6,929 nt of DNA from an uncultured Ruminococcus sp. (GCA_947176685.1 CAMWRL010000096.1:1-6929), one strand, 5' to 3'. Counted from the first letter of the stretch, positions 1 to 5,900 are shown. Translations and numbers: made by a program. Notes: generated by a model from the sequence alone, not told the origin.

Positions 1-51
1 CCGCAAGAACAATCGAAGATTCACGAACCCCTTAAATAGAAAGAACTTGTA
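1..51 (+). other. Upstream remnant of the pflA reading frame, interrupted by TAG
   Basis: Read in the same frame as the downstream fragment, these bases give PQEQSKIHEPLK, a stop (TAG at 37-39), then KELV. By recollection of the family, PflA proteins have a stretch of the form P-x-x-x-x-K-x-x-E-L-[LM]-K-x-T-D-L-V-M-L-D-I-K just before the first ATG seen here. The resemblance continues across the stop, so the coding frame once extended to the left edge. The stop sits where family members usually have a tyrosine or histidine. A real nonsense mutation and a base-calling error at a contig end are both possible. Confidence 0.6.
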
Positions 52-426
52 ATGCTTTATATAAAGCACATAGACCCCGTTGAACACAAGAAGCTTACGG
101 GTGTTGACAACAGCCATATCCTTGCATTTGCGGAGCATCTTCGTGAACTCAACATTCCGGTATGGATAAGGCACGTTGTAGTCCCTGACATAACCGACAA
201 CGATGACGAACTTTTCAGACTGGGAGAGTACCTTTCAACCCTCACCAACCTAAAGGCTCTGGATGTGCTTCCATACCACGATATGGCTAAATCCAAATAC
301 GAAAACTTAGGCATTGAGTACCCTCTCGGTGACACTCCGGCACTTACTAAAGAAAAAGCCGTCCACGCAAGGCAGGTCATAATACAGGGTATCAAGTCCG
401 GTCTCAAAGGCGAACGCCATCAATAA
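52..426 (+). CDS. pflA: Pyruvate formate-lyase activating enzyme, C-terminal fragment (probably a pseudogene)
   Basis: This is the C-terminal half, about 124 residues, of the radical-SAM activase that installs the glycyl radical on pyruvate formate-lyase; E. coli PflA has about 246 residues. Visible family landmarks are IKHIDPVEHKKLTGV, VWIRHVVVP, the LGEYLSTL helix, LPYH and the C-terminal KAVHARQVIIQGIKSG. The CxxxCxxC iron-sulfur motif would lie upstream, outside the window. The ATG at 52 is internal (the M of LVML), has no ribosome binding site, and the frame upstream is blocked by TAG at 37-39. Three positions look wrong for the family: LVMLY where MLD is usual, VVPD where VVPG is usual, and MAK where [LM]GK is usual. 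The aspartate of MLD corresponds, by my recollection, to E. coli Asp129, a ligand of the monovalent cation beside SAM. The fragment cannot be an active activase. Family assignment is firm; whether it is a true pseudogene or contains sequencing errors is open. Confidence 0.8.
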   Translation: MLYIKHIDPVEHKKLTGVDNSHILAFAEHLRELNIPVWIRHVVVPDITDNDDELFRLGEYLSTLTNLKALDVLPYHDMAKSKYENLGIEYPLGDTPALTKEKAVHARQVIIQGIKSGLKGERHQ

Positions 427-449
427 GATTTTTTCATATGTATAAACTG

Positions 450-476
450 CCGTTAAATTGTCCAGAATATTAACGG
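450..476 (+). promoter_or_regulatory. Inverted repeat reaching into the ribosome binding site of the M23 gene
   Basis: CCGTTAA (450-456) and TTAACGG (470-476) are perfect inverted repeats around a 13-base loop. The right arm contains the first two G's of the GGAGG Shine-Dalgarno sequence. In RNA this hairpin would partly hide the ribosome binding site; as DNA it could be an operator. There is no T-run after it, so it is not a terminator for the pflA remnant. The pairing is seen directly; any regulatory role is inference, and a 7-pair stem with a 13-base loop is only moderately stable. Confidence 0.35.
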
Positions 477-479
477 AGG
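475..479 (+). promoter_or_regulatory. Shine-Dalgarno GGAGG deciding a GTG start
   Basis: GGAGG ends 8 bases before the GTG at 488. That supports GTG 488 over the in-frame TTG at 458, which lies upstream of this site and has no ribosome binding site of its own. Confidence 0.8.
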
Positions 480-487
480 TGTTATAC

Positions 488-1309
488 GTGAAAAAAAATG
501 TATTAACAGAAAACAAATTCAAGGGTTCAAAAGGCTTTTATGCGGCACTCGGCATAAGTGCGGTAATGATTGGTGCGGCTTGTCTTTTTGCGTACGGCGA
601 GGGTGAAAAAATTACAGACAGTCAGCTCAACGCCGGAATAAGTTCACCGGATACCGCCGTTGACAAAAAATACAATAATATCCCGAAATCAACCACTACC
701 GCATATGTTGTCGCAAATTTCCCTACAACTACAACCGCCGTTACTACTGCCGTACCCGTGGCAGAAACAATTCCGGTTGAGGAAATAATTATCGAAACTC
801 CCAGAGAAGAATTTAATGAAGTAATCGCCGATATAGACCCCGCTGAAGAAGTGATTTATTCTGAAGATGAAGCTGTTGAAACGGTTTCCCCGAAACTCGA
901 CAACGCAAAACCGCCCCTTGCGGATATTTCAAACGTCCTGACACCATTCAGCGGTACGGAACTTGTAAAAAATGAAACCACAGGTTCGTGGCAGACCCAC
1001 AACGGTACGGACTTTGAAGCCGAAGCAGGTACAGAAGTATATGTTGTCTCCAACGGTGAAGTGACTTCCGTCAAAAAAGACGCTTTATGGGGAATTACCG
1101 TAACAGTTGACCACCATAACGGCTTTGTGTCGAAATACTGCAATCTTGCGGAAAACCTCTCAGTGCAAGAGGGCGACAACCTTATCAGCGGTGACGTTAT
1201 AGGACTTGTCGGTCAGACCGCCGATATTGAAAGTTCACTTGTACCGCATCTTCACCTCGAAATCACTCACAACGGCACTTTCACCGACCCTATGAACGCT
1301 ATCAGATAA
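488..1309 (+). CDS. Membrane-anchored M23 family metallopeptidase (LytM / SpoIIQ-like)
   Basis: This 273-residue protein is predicted to act outside the membrane on peptidoglycan cross-bridges, or to be a SpoIIQ-type cell-wall channel component. A basic N-terminus is followed by one hydrophobic segment (about residues 17-36, FYAALGISAVMIGAACLFAY), which is probably an uncleaved anchor. Residues about 65-145 are a Thr-rich then acidic, low-complexity stalk. The C-terminal M23 domain (about 150-272) keeps the full metal and catalytic set: H171 and D175 in THNGTDF, and H254 and H256 in PHLHLE. The catalytic motifs are therefore intact, unlike the degenerate B. subtilis SpoIIQ. The start is GTG 488, placed by GGAGG at 475-479. 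No promoter is clear upstream, so it may be read through from the pflA region. A strong terminator follows at once. The M23 assignment is firm; a specific sporulation role is only suggested by the anchor-stalk-LytM layout, and many Ruminococcus strains are not known to sporulate. Confidence 0.88.
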   Translation: MKKNVLTENKFKGSKGFYAALGISAVMIGAACLFAYGEGEKITDSQLNAGISSPDTAVDKKYNNIPKSTTTAYVVANFPTTTTAVTTAVPVAETIPVEEIIIETPREEFNEVIADIDPAEEVIYSEDEAVETVSPKLDNAKPPLADISNVLTPFSGTELVKNETTGSWQTHNGTDFEAEAGTEVYVVSNGEVTSVKKDALWGITVTVDHHNGFVSKYCNLAENLSVQEGDNLISGDVIGLVGQTADIESSLVPHLHLEITHNGTFTDPMNAIR

Positions 1310-1315
1310 TATCTT

Positions 1316-1349
1316 AACGGACGTATATTTATATATATGTCCGTTTTTT
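1316..1349 (+). terminator. Rho-independent terminator after the M23 peptidase gene
   Basis: AACGGAC (1316-1322) pairs with GTCCGTT (1339-1345). The stem continues through one G-T wobble and five A-T pairs to a TTAT loop, 13 pairs in all. A run of T's (1344-1349) follows. It begins only 6 bases after the stop codon. Confidence 0.92.
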
Positions 1350-1351
1350 GC

Positions 1352-1380
1352 TTGACATAAATTTCTGTTTGTGCTACAAT
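1352..1380 (+). promoter_or_regulatory. Sigma-A-type promoter for the zinc-ribbon membrane protein gene
   Basis: A perfect -35 TTGACA (1352-1357), a 17-base spacer and a -10 TACAAT (1375-1380), with TGC directly before the -10 (extended -10). The predicted start near 1387 gives a leader of about 27 bases. The -35 begins two bases after the T-run of the preceding terminator. Confidence 0.9.
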
Positions 1381-1400
1381 ACAGTTAGATATTTTTTTCC

Positions 1401-1405
1401 GGAGG
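1401..1405 (+). promoter_or_regulatory. Shine-Dalgarno GGAGG
   Basis: GGAGG lies 8 bases before the ATG at 1414. It sits just after the predicted transcription start, so it fixes the start codon. In-frame upstream positions lie at or before the promoter and cannot be translated from this transcript. Confidence 0.85.
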
Positions 1406-1413
1406 TTCAGTTT

Positions 1414-2133
1414 ATGCGTTTTTGCGGATTTTGCGGAAAGGAACTTCACGATAGTGTTCAATGCGACTGCCCCGAAAGTATTGCGGCACGTTCCCAACCA
1501 AAGCAGGCTGCCAGCGAAATCAAAGCCGCTGCCGTTGCCAACAGACGTCAGCTTATTATCGGCGCTGTCTGTATAATCGTTATTATAATAGCTTTCATAA
1601 AAATAATTGTATTTATGTTCAGCGGCGGTACTGATGAACCGGTTGTACGCAGTACACGCCCCGATTACGAAAAACCTGTCACTGACTTCGTAAGTGCGTA
1701 CAACCGCAATAACTCCGAAAAAATGATGAAGATTATGCTTCCCAGTGACTACATAGAACAACTTAAACACGATTCCGGCAGTTCCGACAAATGGAACGAC
1801 TATATAAGAACTCTCAATGACGGTATTGAAAAAGAAAAAGATACTCTGGAACTTGATTACGGGAAAAATATAAAACTCTCAATAGATTTTATCGACAGAA
1901 AAGAACTCAATCAGTCCGAAACCGAAGAAATTACAGAACTCTATGAAAAGGAATTCGGAGCAAGAGGAGTCAAGTCAGCCTACAAAATAAAAGCCGAATT
2001 TCGCACGGAAGGCGCTGACGATTACGATATAAACAAATATTGGATTTATGTTGTGGAAGTAAGAGGTGATGGCTGGCTGCTCTGTCCGCAAGGCGATGGC
2101 TACAATCCTGGTACATACATAGGTATTGAATGA
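1414..2133 (+). CDS. Zinc-ribbon single-pass membrane protein of unknown function
   Basis: This is a 239-residue protein that I recognise only by architecture. It opens with a small cysteine knuckle, C4-x2-C7 and C17-x-C19, so a zinc ribbon whose second half is CxC rather than the usual CxxC. A short Ala/Lys linker follows, then one strongly hydrophobic segment at about 47-69 (IIGAVCIIVIIIAFIKIIVF inside it), with R44-R45 on the presumed cytosolic side. The remaining 165 or so residues are hydrophilic and probably extracytoplasmic. They begin with a helix (VTDFVSAYNRNN, about 89-100) and end with a strand pattern, YWIYVVEVRGDGWLL, that recalls NTF2-like or DUF4878-type accessory domains. That resemblance is weak. 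It has its own promoter and terminator and so is a one-gene unit. Such zinc-ribbon-TM proteins are common in Ruminococcus-type genomes, but no specific role can be given. Confidence 0.8.
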   Translation: MRFCGFCGKELHDSVQCDCPESIAARSQPKQAASEIKAAAVANRRQLIIGAVCIIVIIIAFIKIIVFMFSGGTDEPVVRSTRPDYEKPVTDFVSAYNRNNSEKMMKIMLPSDYIEQLKHDSGSSDKWNDYIRTLNDGIEKEKDTLELDYGKNIKLSIDFIDRKELNQSETEEITELYEKEFGARGVKSAYKIKAEFRTEGADDYDINKYWIYVVEVRGDGWLLCPQGDGYNPGTYIGIE

Positions 2134-2143
2134 ACGATTTTCC

Positions 2144-2171
2144 CCCTGTCAGACGGCAGGGTTTTTCTTTT
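2144..2171 (+). terminator. Rho-independent terminator after the zinc-ribbon protein gene
   Basis: CCCTGTC (2144-2150) and GGCAGGG (2155-2161) form seven pairs, one of them a T-G wobble, around an AGAC loop. TTTTTCTTTT follows (2162-2171). It starts 10 bases after the stop codon. Confidence 0.92.
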
Positions 2172-2203
2172 AGGACAGATTCAAAATTTTTTCCCCAAAC
2201 CTA

Positions 2204-2232
2204 TTGAAATGTACGTTTTTATATGATATAAT
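2204..2232 (+). promoter_or_regulatory. Sigma-A-type promoter for purA and the operon behind it
   Basis: The -35 TTGAAA (2204-2209), a 17-base spacer and a perfect -10 TATAAT (2227-2232), preceded by TGA (extended -10). The predicted start is near 2239, giving a leader of about 48 bases. This is the only clear promoter ahead of purA and of the two genes that follow it. Confidence 0.9.
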
Positions 2233-2243
2233 AAATTGTAAAT

Positions 2244-2257
2244 GTGCCTGACGGCAC
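2244..2257 (+). promoter_or_regulatory. Small hairpin at the 5' end of the purA leader
   Basis: GTGCC, loop TGAC, GGCAC: five perfect pairs beginning about 5 bases after the predicted transcription start. Hairpins at the extreme 5' end commonly protect messages from 5'-end-dependent decay, so a stabilising role is possible. There is no T-run, and the leader is too short for a riboswitch. Confidence 0.4.
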
Positions 2258-2273
2258 TAATATTATTACGAAA

Positions 2274-2279
2274 AGAGGA
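2274..2279 (+). promoter_or_regulatory. Shine-Dalgarno AGAGGA for purA
   Basis: AGAGGA ends 7 bases before the ATG at 2287. This selects the MPANIVVG start over the in-frame upstream ATG at 2242, which lies at the very 5' end of the predicted message and would add 15 residues absent from PurA proteins. Confidence 0.85.
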
Positions 2280-2286
2280 AATAATA

Positions 2287-3564
2287 ATGCCTGCTAATAT
2301 TGTTGTAGGAACTCAGTGGGGCGATGAGGGTAAAGGTAAAGTAATTGATATTCTCGCTTCCCGTGCTGATGTAGTTGTACGTTCACAGGGCGGCAACAAT
2401 GCCGGTCATACTGTCGTAAATAATGGTGAAGTCTATAAACTCCACCTTATACCGTCCGGTATTCTCTACCCGAATACTCTTTGCCTTATCGGTGCGGGTG
2501 TGGTTCTTGACCCCAAAGACTTCATCGGCGAACTGGAAAGCCTTGCGGAAAGAGGCATAAAAACTCAAGGTCACCTCAAAGTTGACCCCAGAGCGCATAT
2601 CGTTATGCCTTGGCATATCGCACTTGACGGTCTTTCCGAAGCTTTCAGGGGCGGTAAGGACATCGGTACTACCAAACGTGGAATTGGTCCTACTTATATG
2701 GACAAGTACGAAAGATGCGGTATAAGAATGTTTGACCTTGTACACCCTGAACTTCTTGCCGAAAAAATTCAGGCTACAGGTAAACTCAAAAACAAGATTA
2801 TTACAGAGGTTTACGGCGGCGAAGCTTTTGACCTTGACGCTGTTACTGCTGAATATACAGAGTACGGCAAAAAACTCCTTCCATATATGGACGATGTTTC
2901 TGTACTCACTTTTGAAGCCTCAAAGTCCGGCAAAAATATTATGTTTGAGGGCGCACAGGCTACATTACTTGATATTGATTTCGGTACATACCCTTATGTA
3001 ACATCTTCACATCCCCTGTCTGCCGGAGTATGTATCGGTACGGGTATAGGTCCAAAGGAAATCACCAATATAATCGGTGTTGCAAAGGCTTATACAACCC
3101 GTGTCGGCAAAGGTCCTTTCCCGACAGAGCTTGATGACGAAATCGGTGACCAGATAAGAAATGTCGGCGGAGAGTTCGGCACTACTACAGGCAGACCCAG
3201 AAGAACAGGCTGGTTTGATGCTGTTATAGTACGCCATTCAGTAAGAGTAAACGGTCTTGACAGTCTCGCAATAAACAAGCTTGATACTCTCGCCGGTCTT
3301 GATACTCTCAAAATCTGCGTTGCATACAAAAAAGCTGATGGTTCTGTTACTGAAAACTTCCCTCCGGCTCTTGAAGAACTTGACGGCTGTACTCCTGTAT
3401 ATGAGGATTTCGAGGGATTCAGCGAGGATATATCCGGATGCAGAAGTTTTGACGAACTTCCCGAAAACTGTAAGAAATATATCGCACGCCTTGAAGAACT
3501 TGTCGGCTGTCACGTAAGTATGGTCGGTGTAGGTCCGGACAGAAGTCAGGTTATCGAAAGATAA
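2287..3564 (+). CDS. purA: Adenylosuccinate synthetase
   Basis: This cytosolic enzyme joins IMP and aspartate at the cost of GTP to give adenylosuccinate, the first committed step from IMP to AMP. Its 425 residues match the family (about 430), so it is full length. The N-terminal loop GTQWGDEGKGK carries the catalytic D13. NNAGHT carries H41, the partner that helps form 6-phospho-IMP in the E. coli enzyme. Further family blocks are GTTKRGIGPTY, FEGAQATLLDIDFGTYP, YTTRVGKGPFPTE, the EFGTTTGRPRRTGW IMP/aspartate region, NKLDTL (guanine recognition) and VGVGPDRSQ near the C-terminus. GAQA replaces the more common GAQG, which I recall as usual in clostridial PurA. It is the first gene after a strong promoter. 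No terminator or clear promoter separates it from the next gene 29 bases on, so it probably heads a three-gene transcript. No PurR-type or riboswitch control is visible. Confidence 0.98.
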   Translation: MPANIVVGTQWGDEGKGKVIDILASRADVVVRSQGGNNAGHTVVNNGEVYKLHLIPSGILYPNTLCLIGAGVVLDPKDFIGELESLAERGIKTQGHLKVDPRAHIVMPWHIALDGLSEAFRGGKDIGTTKRGIGPTYMDKYERCGIRMFDLVHPELLAEKIQATGKLKNKIITEVYGGEAFDLDAVTAEYTEYGKKLLPYMDDVSVLTFEASKSGKNIMFEGAQATLLDIDFGTYPYVTSSHPLSAGVCIGTGIGPKEITNIIGVAKAYTTRVGKGPFPTELDDEIGDQIRNVGGEFGTTTGRPRRTGWFDAVIVRHSVRVNGLDSLAINKLDTLAGLDTLKICVAYKKADGSVTENFPPALEELDGCTPVYEDFEGFSEDISGCRSFDELPENCKKYIARLEELVGCHVSMVGVGPDRSQVIER

Positions 3565-3579
3565 TCATACATTTTAAAC

Positions 3580-3584
3580 GGAGG
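3580..3584 (+). promoter_or_regulatory. Shine-Dalgarno GGAGG for the dockerin protein
   Basis: GGAGG lies 9 bases before ATG 3594 and 6 before the adjacent in-frame TTG 3591. ATG 3594 is preferred because ATG is the stronger start codon; the two proteins would differ by one residue. Confidence 0.8.
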
Positions 3585-3593
3585 TATCCTTTG

Positions 3594-4769
3594 ATGAAAT
3601 TCCTTAAAAATCTATTGTCAGTTACAGCAGTTATTGCCTTGGCAACAAATACCGTTTCACTGAATACCTCTGCTTTCAACGCAAAAATCGCAGAAGTACC
3701 TGTAAAATACGTCCGTTCCGCTGAAACTGAATACTTTGATTCCGCTGAATCGCTTGCTGCATACGTAAGGGAAAAAATGACAGAACGTGTCAGCAATATC
3801 AGCTTTTCCGTTCCGGATGACTGGAATGGCAGGGAAACCGTAATTCAGGTTCTGAGAGACTCAACTGCCGAAACTGATAAACCAAATCAGGGAGACTATC
3901 TGCGGAAGTCAATCAGCTACGTTGAATACACCATAAGCGACTATATCAGCGATATTACAATAACTTTAGATATAACCTACAATACAACCGCACAACAGGA
4001 AAAAATGATTGATGAGAAAGTTTCTGAAATACTTGCTGAACTTGACATAAAAAACAAAAGCGAGTATGATAAGATTTCGGCAATCTATGAATACATAATA
4101 AATAATGTGACTTACAATCTGTACTCCGAAGGTAATCTGAAATATACAGCTTACGGTGCTTTGTACAACAAAGAAGCAGTCTGTCAGGGCATTTCAATGC
4201 TTTTCTACCGTATGGCAAAGGAAGCTGGTATCTCCTGCCGTATGATTATCGGAGACGCCGGAGGTGCGCACGCCTGGAATATCGCCTCAATTGACGGCGT
4301 ATACTATCTGCTTGACCCGACCTTTGACCTTTATTACAGCAAAATAAGCGACTGTAAATATTTTCTGCGTGGTACGGAAGACTTCGATGAATACAACAGG
4401 AATACAACTCATATTCCTGTATCGTCCGAACAGGAAATGTCCAGTTTGGACTACGACTATTCATCAGAAGATTTTATAAAAAACTACCCCATTTCTGATA
4501 CAAAATACGTTCCGAAATGCAAAACCGGCGATCTGAATAATGACGGATTTATAGATGCTGTTGACGCTTCCGCCATACTTGCAGCATACTGTCTGTTATC
4601 AACAAAAAATACAAGCGGTCTGACCGAAATCCAACAATCCGTTGCCGATGTCAACGGTGACGGACAGATAAACTCCGTTGATGCCTCAATGGTATTACAA
4701 TACTATTCATATATTTCAACAGAAGAATATATCGAACCGGATAAATTCTTTAAAGAGAAGGTGATTTGA
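3594..4769 (+). CDS. Secreted transglutaminase-like protein with a C-terminal type I dockerin
   Basis: This 391-residue protein is exported and probably attached to a cohesin scaffold. Residues 1-28 form a signal peptide (KFLKNLL, a hydrophobic core, then SLNTSAFNA). Residues about 45-150 are an unassigned region. The transglutaminase-like core follows at about 155-245, with the catalytic triad visible: C197 in EAVCQGIS, H226 in GGAHAWN and D241 in LLDPTFD. Such folds act as cysteine proteases or protein cross-linkers, and which applies here cannot be told. The dockerin (about 311-375) has two calcium loops, DLNNDGFIDAVDAS (313-326) and DVNGDGQINSVDAS (352-365), each with D, N, D and D at the ligand positions. 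A helix follows each loop. The AV and SV pairs before DAS are the usual place for cohesin recognition residues. A short charged tail (376-391) follows. The gene is 29 bases after purA, with no terminator between them, and its TGA overlaps the next ATG by one base. Confidence 0.92.
   Translation: MKFLKNLLSVTAVIALATNTVSLNTSAFNAKIAEVPVKYVRSAETEYFDSAESLAAYVREKMTERVSNISFSVPDDWNGRETVIQVLRDSTAETDKPNQGDYLRKSISYVEYTISDYISDITITLDITYNTTAQQEKMIDEKVSEILAELDIKNKSEYDKISAIYEYIINNVTYNLYSEGNLKYTAYGALYNKEAVCQGISMLFYRMAKEAGISCRMIIGDAGGAHAWNIASIDGVYYLLDPTFDLYYSKISDCKYFLRGTEDFDEYNRNTTHIPVSSEQEMSSLDYDYSSEDFIKNYPISDTKYVPKCKTGDLNNDGFIDAVDASAILAAYCLLSTKNTSGLTEIQQSVADVNGDGQINSVDASMVLQYYSYISTEEYIEPDKFFKEKVI
4756..4763 (+). 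promoter_or_regulatory. Shine-Dalgarno inside the end of the dockerin gene
   Basis: AGAAGGTG, with its AAGG core 7 bases before ATG 4769, lies in the last codons of the upstream gene. With the TGATG stop/start overlap this predicts translational coupling. Confidence 0.75.
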
Positions 4770-5899
4770 TGTCCGATGATAATAACTACACTCCCGTTCT
4801 GGAAGACATAGAATATACAGCTTCTTCCGCAAAAAAAGGCGCACCGACCGGCGTTGAAGCTCTTGTGCTGGACAGTATGGAAACTAACTACAATCCGGCT
4901 CTTGACGTAAAAAAAGGTGCGCCGACCGGCGTTGAAGCTCTTGTACTGGACGATATGGACAATAATTATAATCCGTATCTCACCCAGAAGAAAGGCGCAC
5001 CGACCGGCGTTGAAACCCTTGTGCTGGACGATATCGGAACTATCAGCACTCCCGCTTCCGGTAAATCTTCCGGAAGACCGGTTGTAAGCGACGAAGAAAT
5101 AATTGCAACTTTCAATCCGGAACTCAAAGCAATATTCAACAACCTTTCAGACGTACAGCAGCAGAAAATACTTGATATGCGCCGTGAGCAGATGGGTGCA
5201 GACGCTCCGCCGCCGACAGTTACCGCACCTGCACTGGACGAAGATAATTATACTCCGCCGCCCGAAGAAAAGAAACCTGCTCCGCCGCCTGAACCCGTTG
5301 AAAAACCCATACTTGACGAAGAACCGGAACTTCCGAAATACGTACCGAAATACGTTGACGAAGACGTTGAACGTGCCAAGCGTGAGGGAGCTAAACAAGC
5401 TGTATCATCACAACTTACGTCCAATCAGAAAGATTCAAAAGAAAGCCTGCGTATGATGCTTGAACTCAAGGAACAGCGCAATGCCCAGCTTGCCGAAAAG
5501 GGTTTCATTATTACTATCGTGATAGCTGTTATAGGAGTTGTCGGTGCAATAGCATTTTACCTTCTTTATGGCGGCAAACTCGGTCTTGACTATAAAGATT
5601 CCCTCAGCGGTATAGGCGGAATAATCAAAAACTCCTCTATGTACATCTCACTTGCAAGTGCCGTAGGTGCGCTGACGCTCATTACAGGTATGGGCGGATT
5701 CAAGTCTCTGGCTTCTTTCATTTACGTGGTCTGCGGAATAATTCAGGTCTTCCCCGGACTGGCGATGATTCCTCAGCATAACGGCAGTCTCGCTCTTGCC
5801 GGAATACTCTATGCTGTTTCAATCGGCTGTACAATTGCAGTAATCGTTATGCTGTCCGCAAGCGAAGCTGTCGGACTTTATTTCAAACAGAAAAAATAA
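4769..5899 (+). CDS. Four-pass membrane protein with a repeat-bearing cytosolic N-terminus; unrecognised family
   Basis: I do not recognise this 376-residue protein. It has no signal peptide. Residues 1-90 carry three copies of KKGAPTGVEALVLD[DS][MI] at exact 26-residue intervals (22, 48, 74), separated by NYNP-type linkers. Residues about 107-142 look helical (EEIIATFNPELKAIF, then LSDVQQQKILDMRREQM). Residues about 145-195 are rich in Pro and Glu, with clusters such as APPPEP. Residues about 197-244 are charged and possibly coiled coil. Four hydrophobic segments follow at about 246-268, 291-309, 313-334 and 341-364, ending in FKQKK. An even number of spans and no leader place both ends, and all repeats, in the cytosol. 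The start is ATG 4769, overlapping the upstream stop by one base, with a ribosome binding site. It is the last gene of the purA transcript. The tight coupling suggests it works with the dockerin transglutaminase, perhaps in its export, anchoring or sensing, but this is inference. Confidence 0.85.
   Translation: MSDDNNYTPVLEDIEYTASSAKKGAPTGVEALVLDSMETNYNPALDVKKGAPTGVEALVLDDMDNNYNPYLTQKKGAPTGVETLVLDDIGTISTPASGKSSGRPVVSDEEIIATFNPELKAIFNNLSDVQQQKILDMRREQMGADAPPPTVTAPALDEDNYTPPPEEKKPAPPPEPVEKPILDEEPELPKYVPKYVDEDVERAKREGAKQAVSSQLTSNQKDSKESLRMMLELKEQRNAQLAEKGFIITIVIAVIGVVGAIAFYLLYGGKLGLDYKDSLSGIGGIIKNSSMYISLASAVGALTLITGMGGFKSLASFIYVVCGIIQVFPGLAMIPQHNGSLALAGILYAVSIGCTIAVIVMLSASEAVGLYFKQKK
4832..5035 (+). 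repeat. Three in-frame 78-base tandem repeats encoding KKGAPTGVEALVLDDM
   Basis: Units start at 4832, 4910 and 4988, exactly 78 bases (26 codons) apart. The 48-base cores at 4832-4879, 4910-4957 and 4988-5035 are nearly identical; cores 1 and 2 differ at 5 of 48 bases. The rest of each unit is a looser spacer, with NYNP in the first two. High identity in the cores and divergence in the spacers suggest selection on the peptide, after fairly recent duplication or gene conversion. The period and the coding context rule out CRISPR. Confidence 0.93.
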
Positions 5900-5900
5900 T

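Noticed and set aside
57..407. Minus-strand open frame opposite the pflA remnant
   Set aside because: It lacks a ribosome binding site and family features, while the plus strand shows clear PflA similarity.
458..487. Upstream in-frame TTG start for the M23 peptidase
   Set aside because: It lies before the only ribosome binding site (GGAGG 475-479) and would add ten residues that do not improve the anchor; GTG 488 is correctly spaced.
427..487. Promoter directly ahead of the M23 peptidase gene
   Set aside because: TATAAA at 441-446 has no acceptable -35 at 16-18 bases upstream, so I do not call it.
1267..1770. Minus-strand open frame across the M23/zinc-ribbon boundary
   Set aside because: It spans a terminator and a consensus promoter of the plus strand and overlaps two supported genes; it is a shadow frame.
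2242..2286. Longer purA starting at the ATG at 2242
   Set aside because: The extra 15 residues are not part of PurA, the codon falls at the extreme 5' end of the predicted message, and the ribosome binding site points to 2287.
2233..2286. Purine riboswitch or attenuator ahead of purA
   Set aside because: The leader is only about 48 bases, with one 5-pair hairpin and no three-way junction or T-run.
4832..5065. CRISPR-like or non-coding tandem array
   Set aside because: The 78-base units are in frame, the period is a whole number of codons, and the spacers are not unique sequence of constant type; this is a protein repeat.
5103..5456. Plus-strand open frame inside the repeat membrane protein gene
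   Set aside because: It is an out-of-frame shadow, rich in Arg and Leu, with no ribosome binding site; the main frame has repeats and membrane segments.
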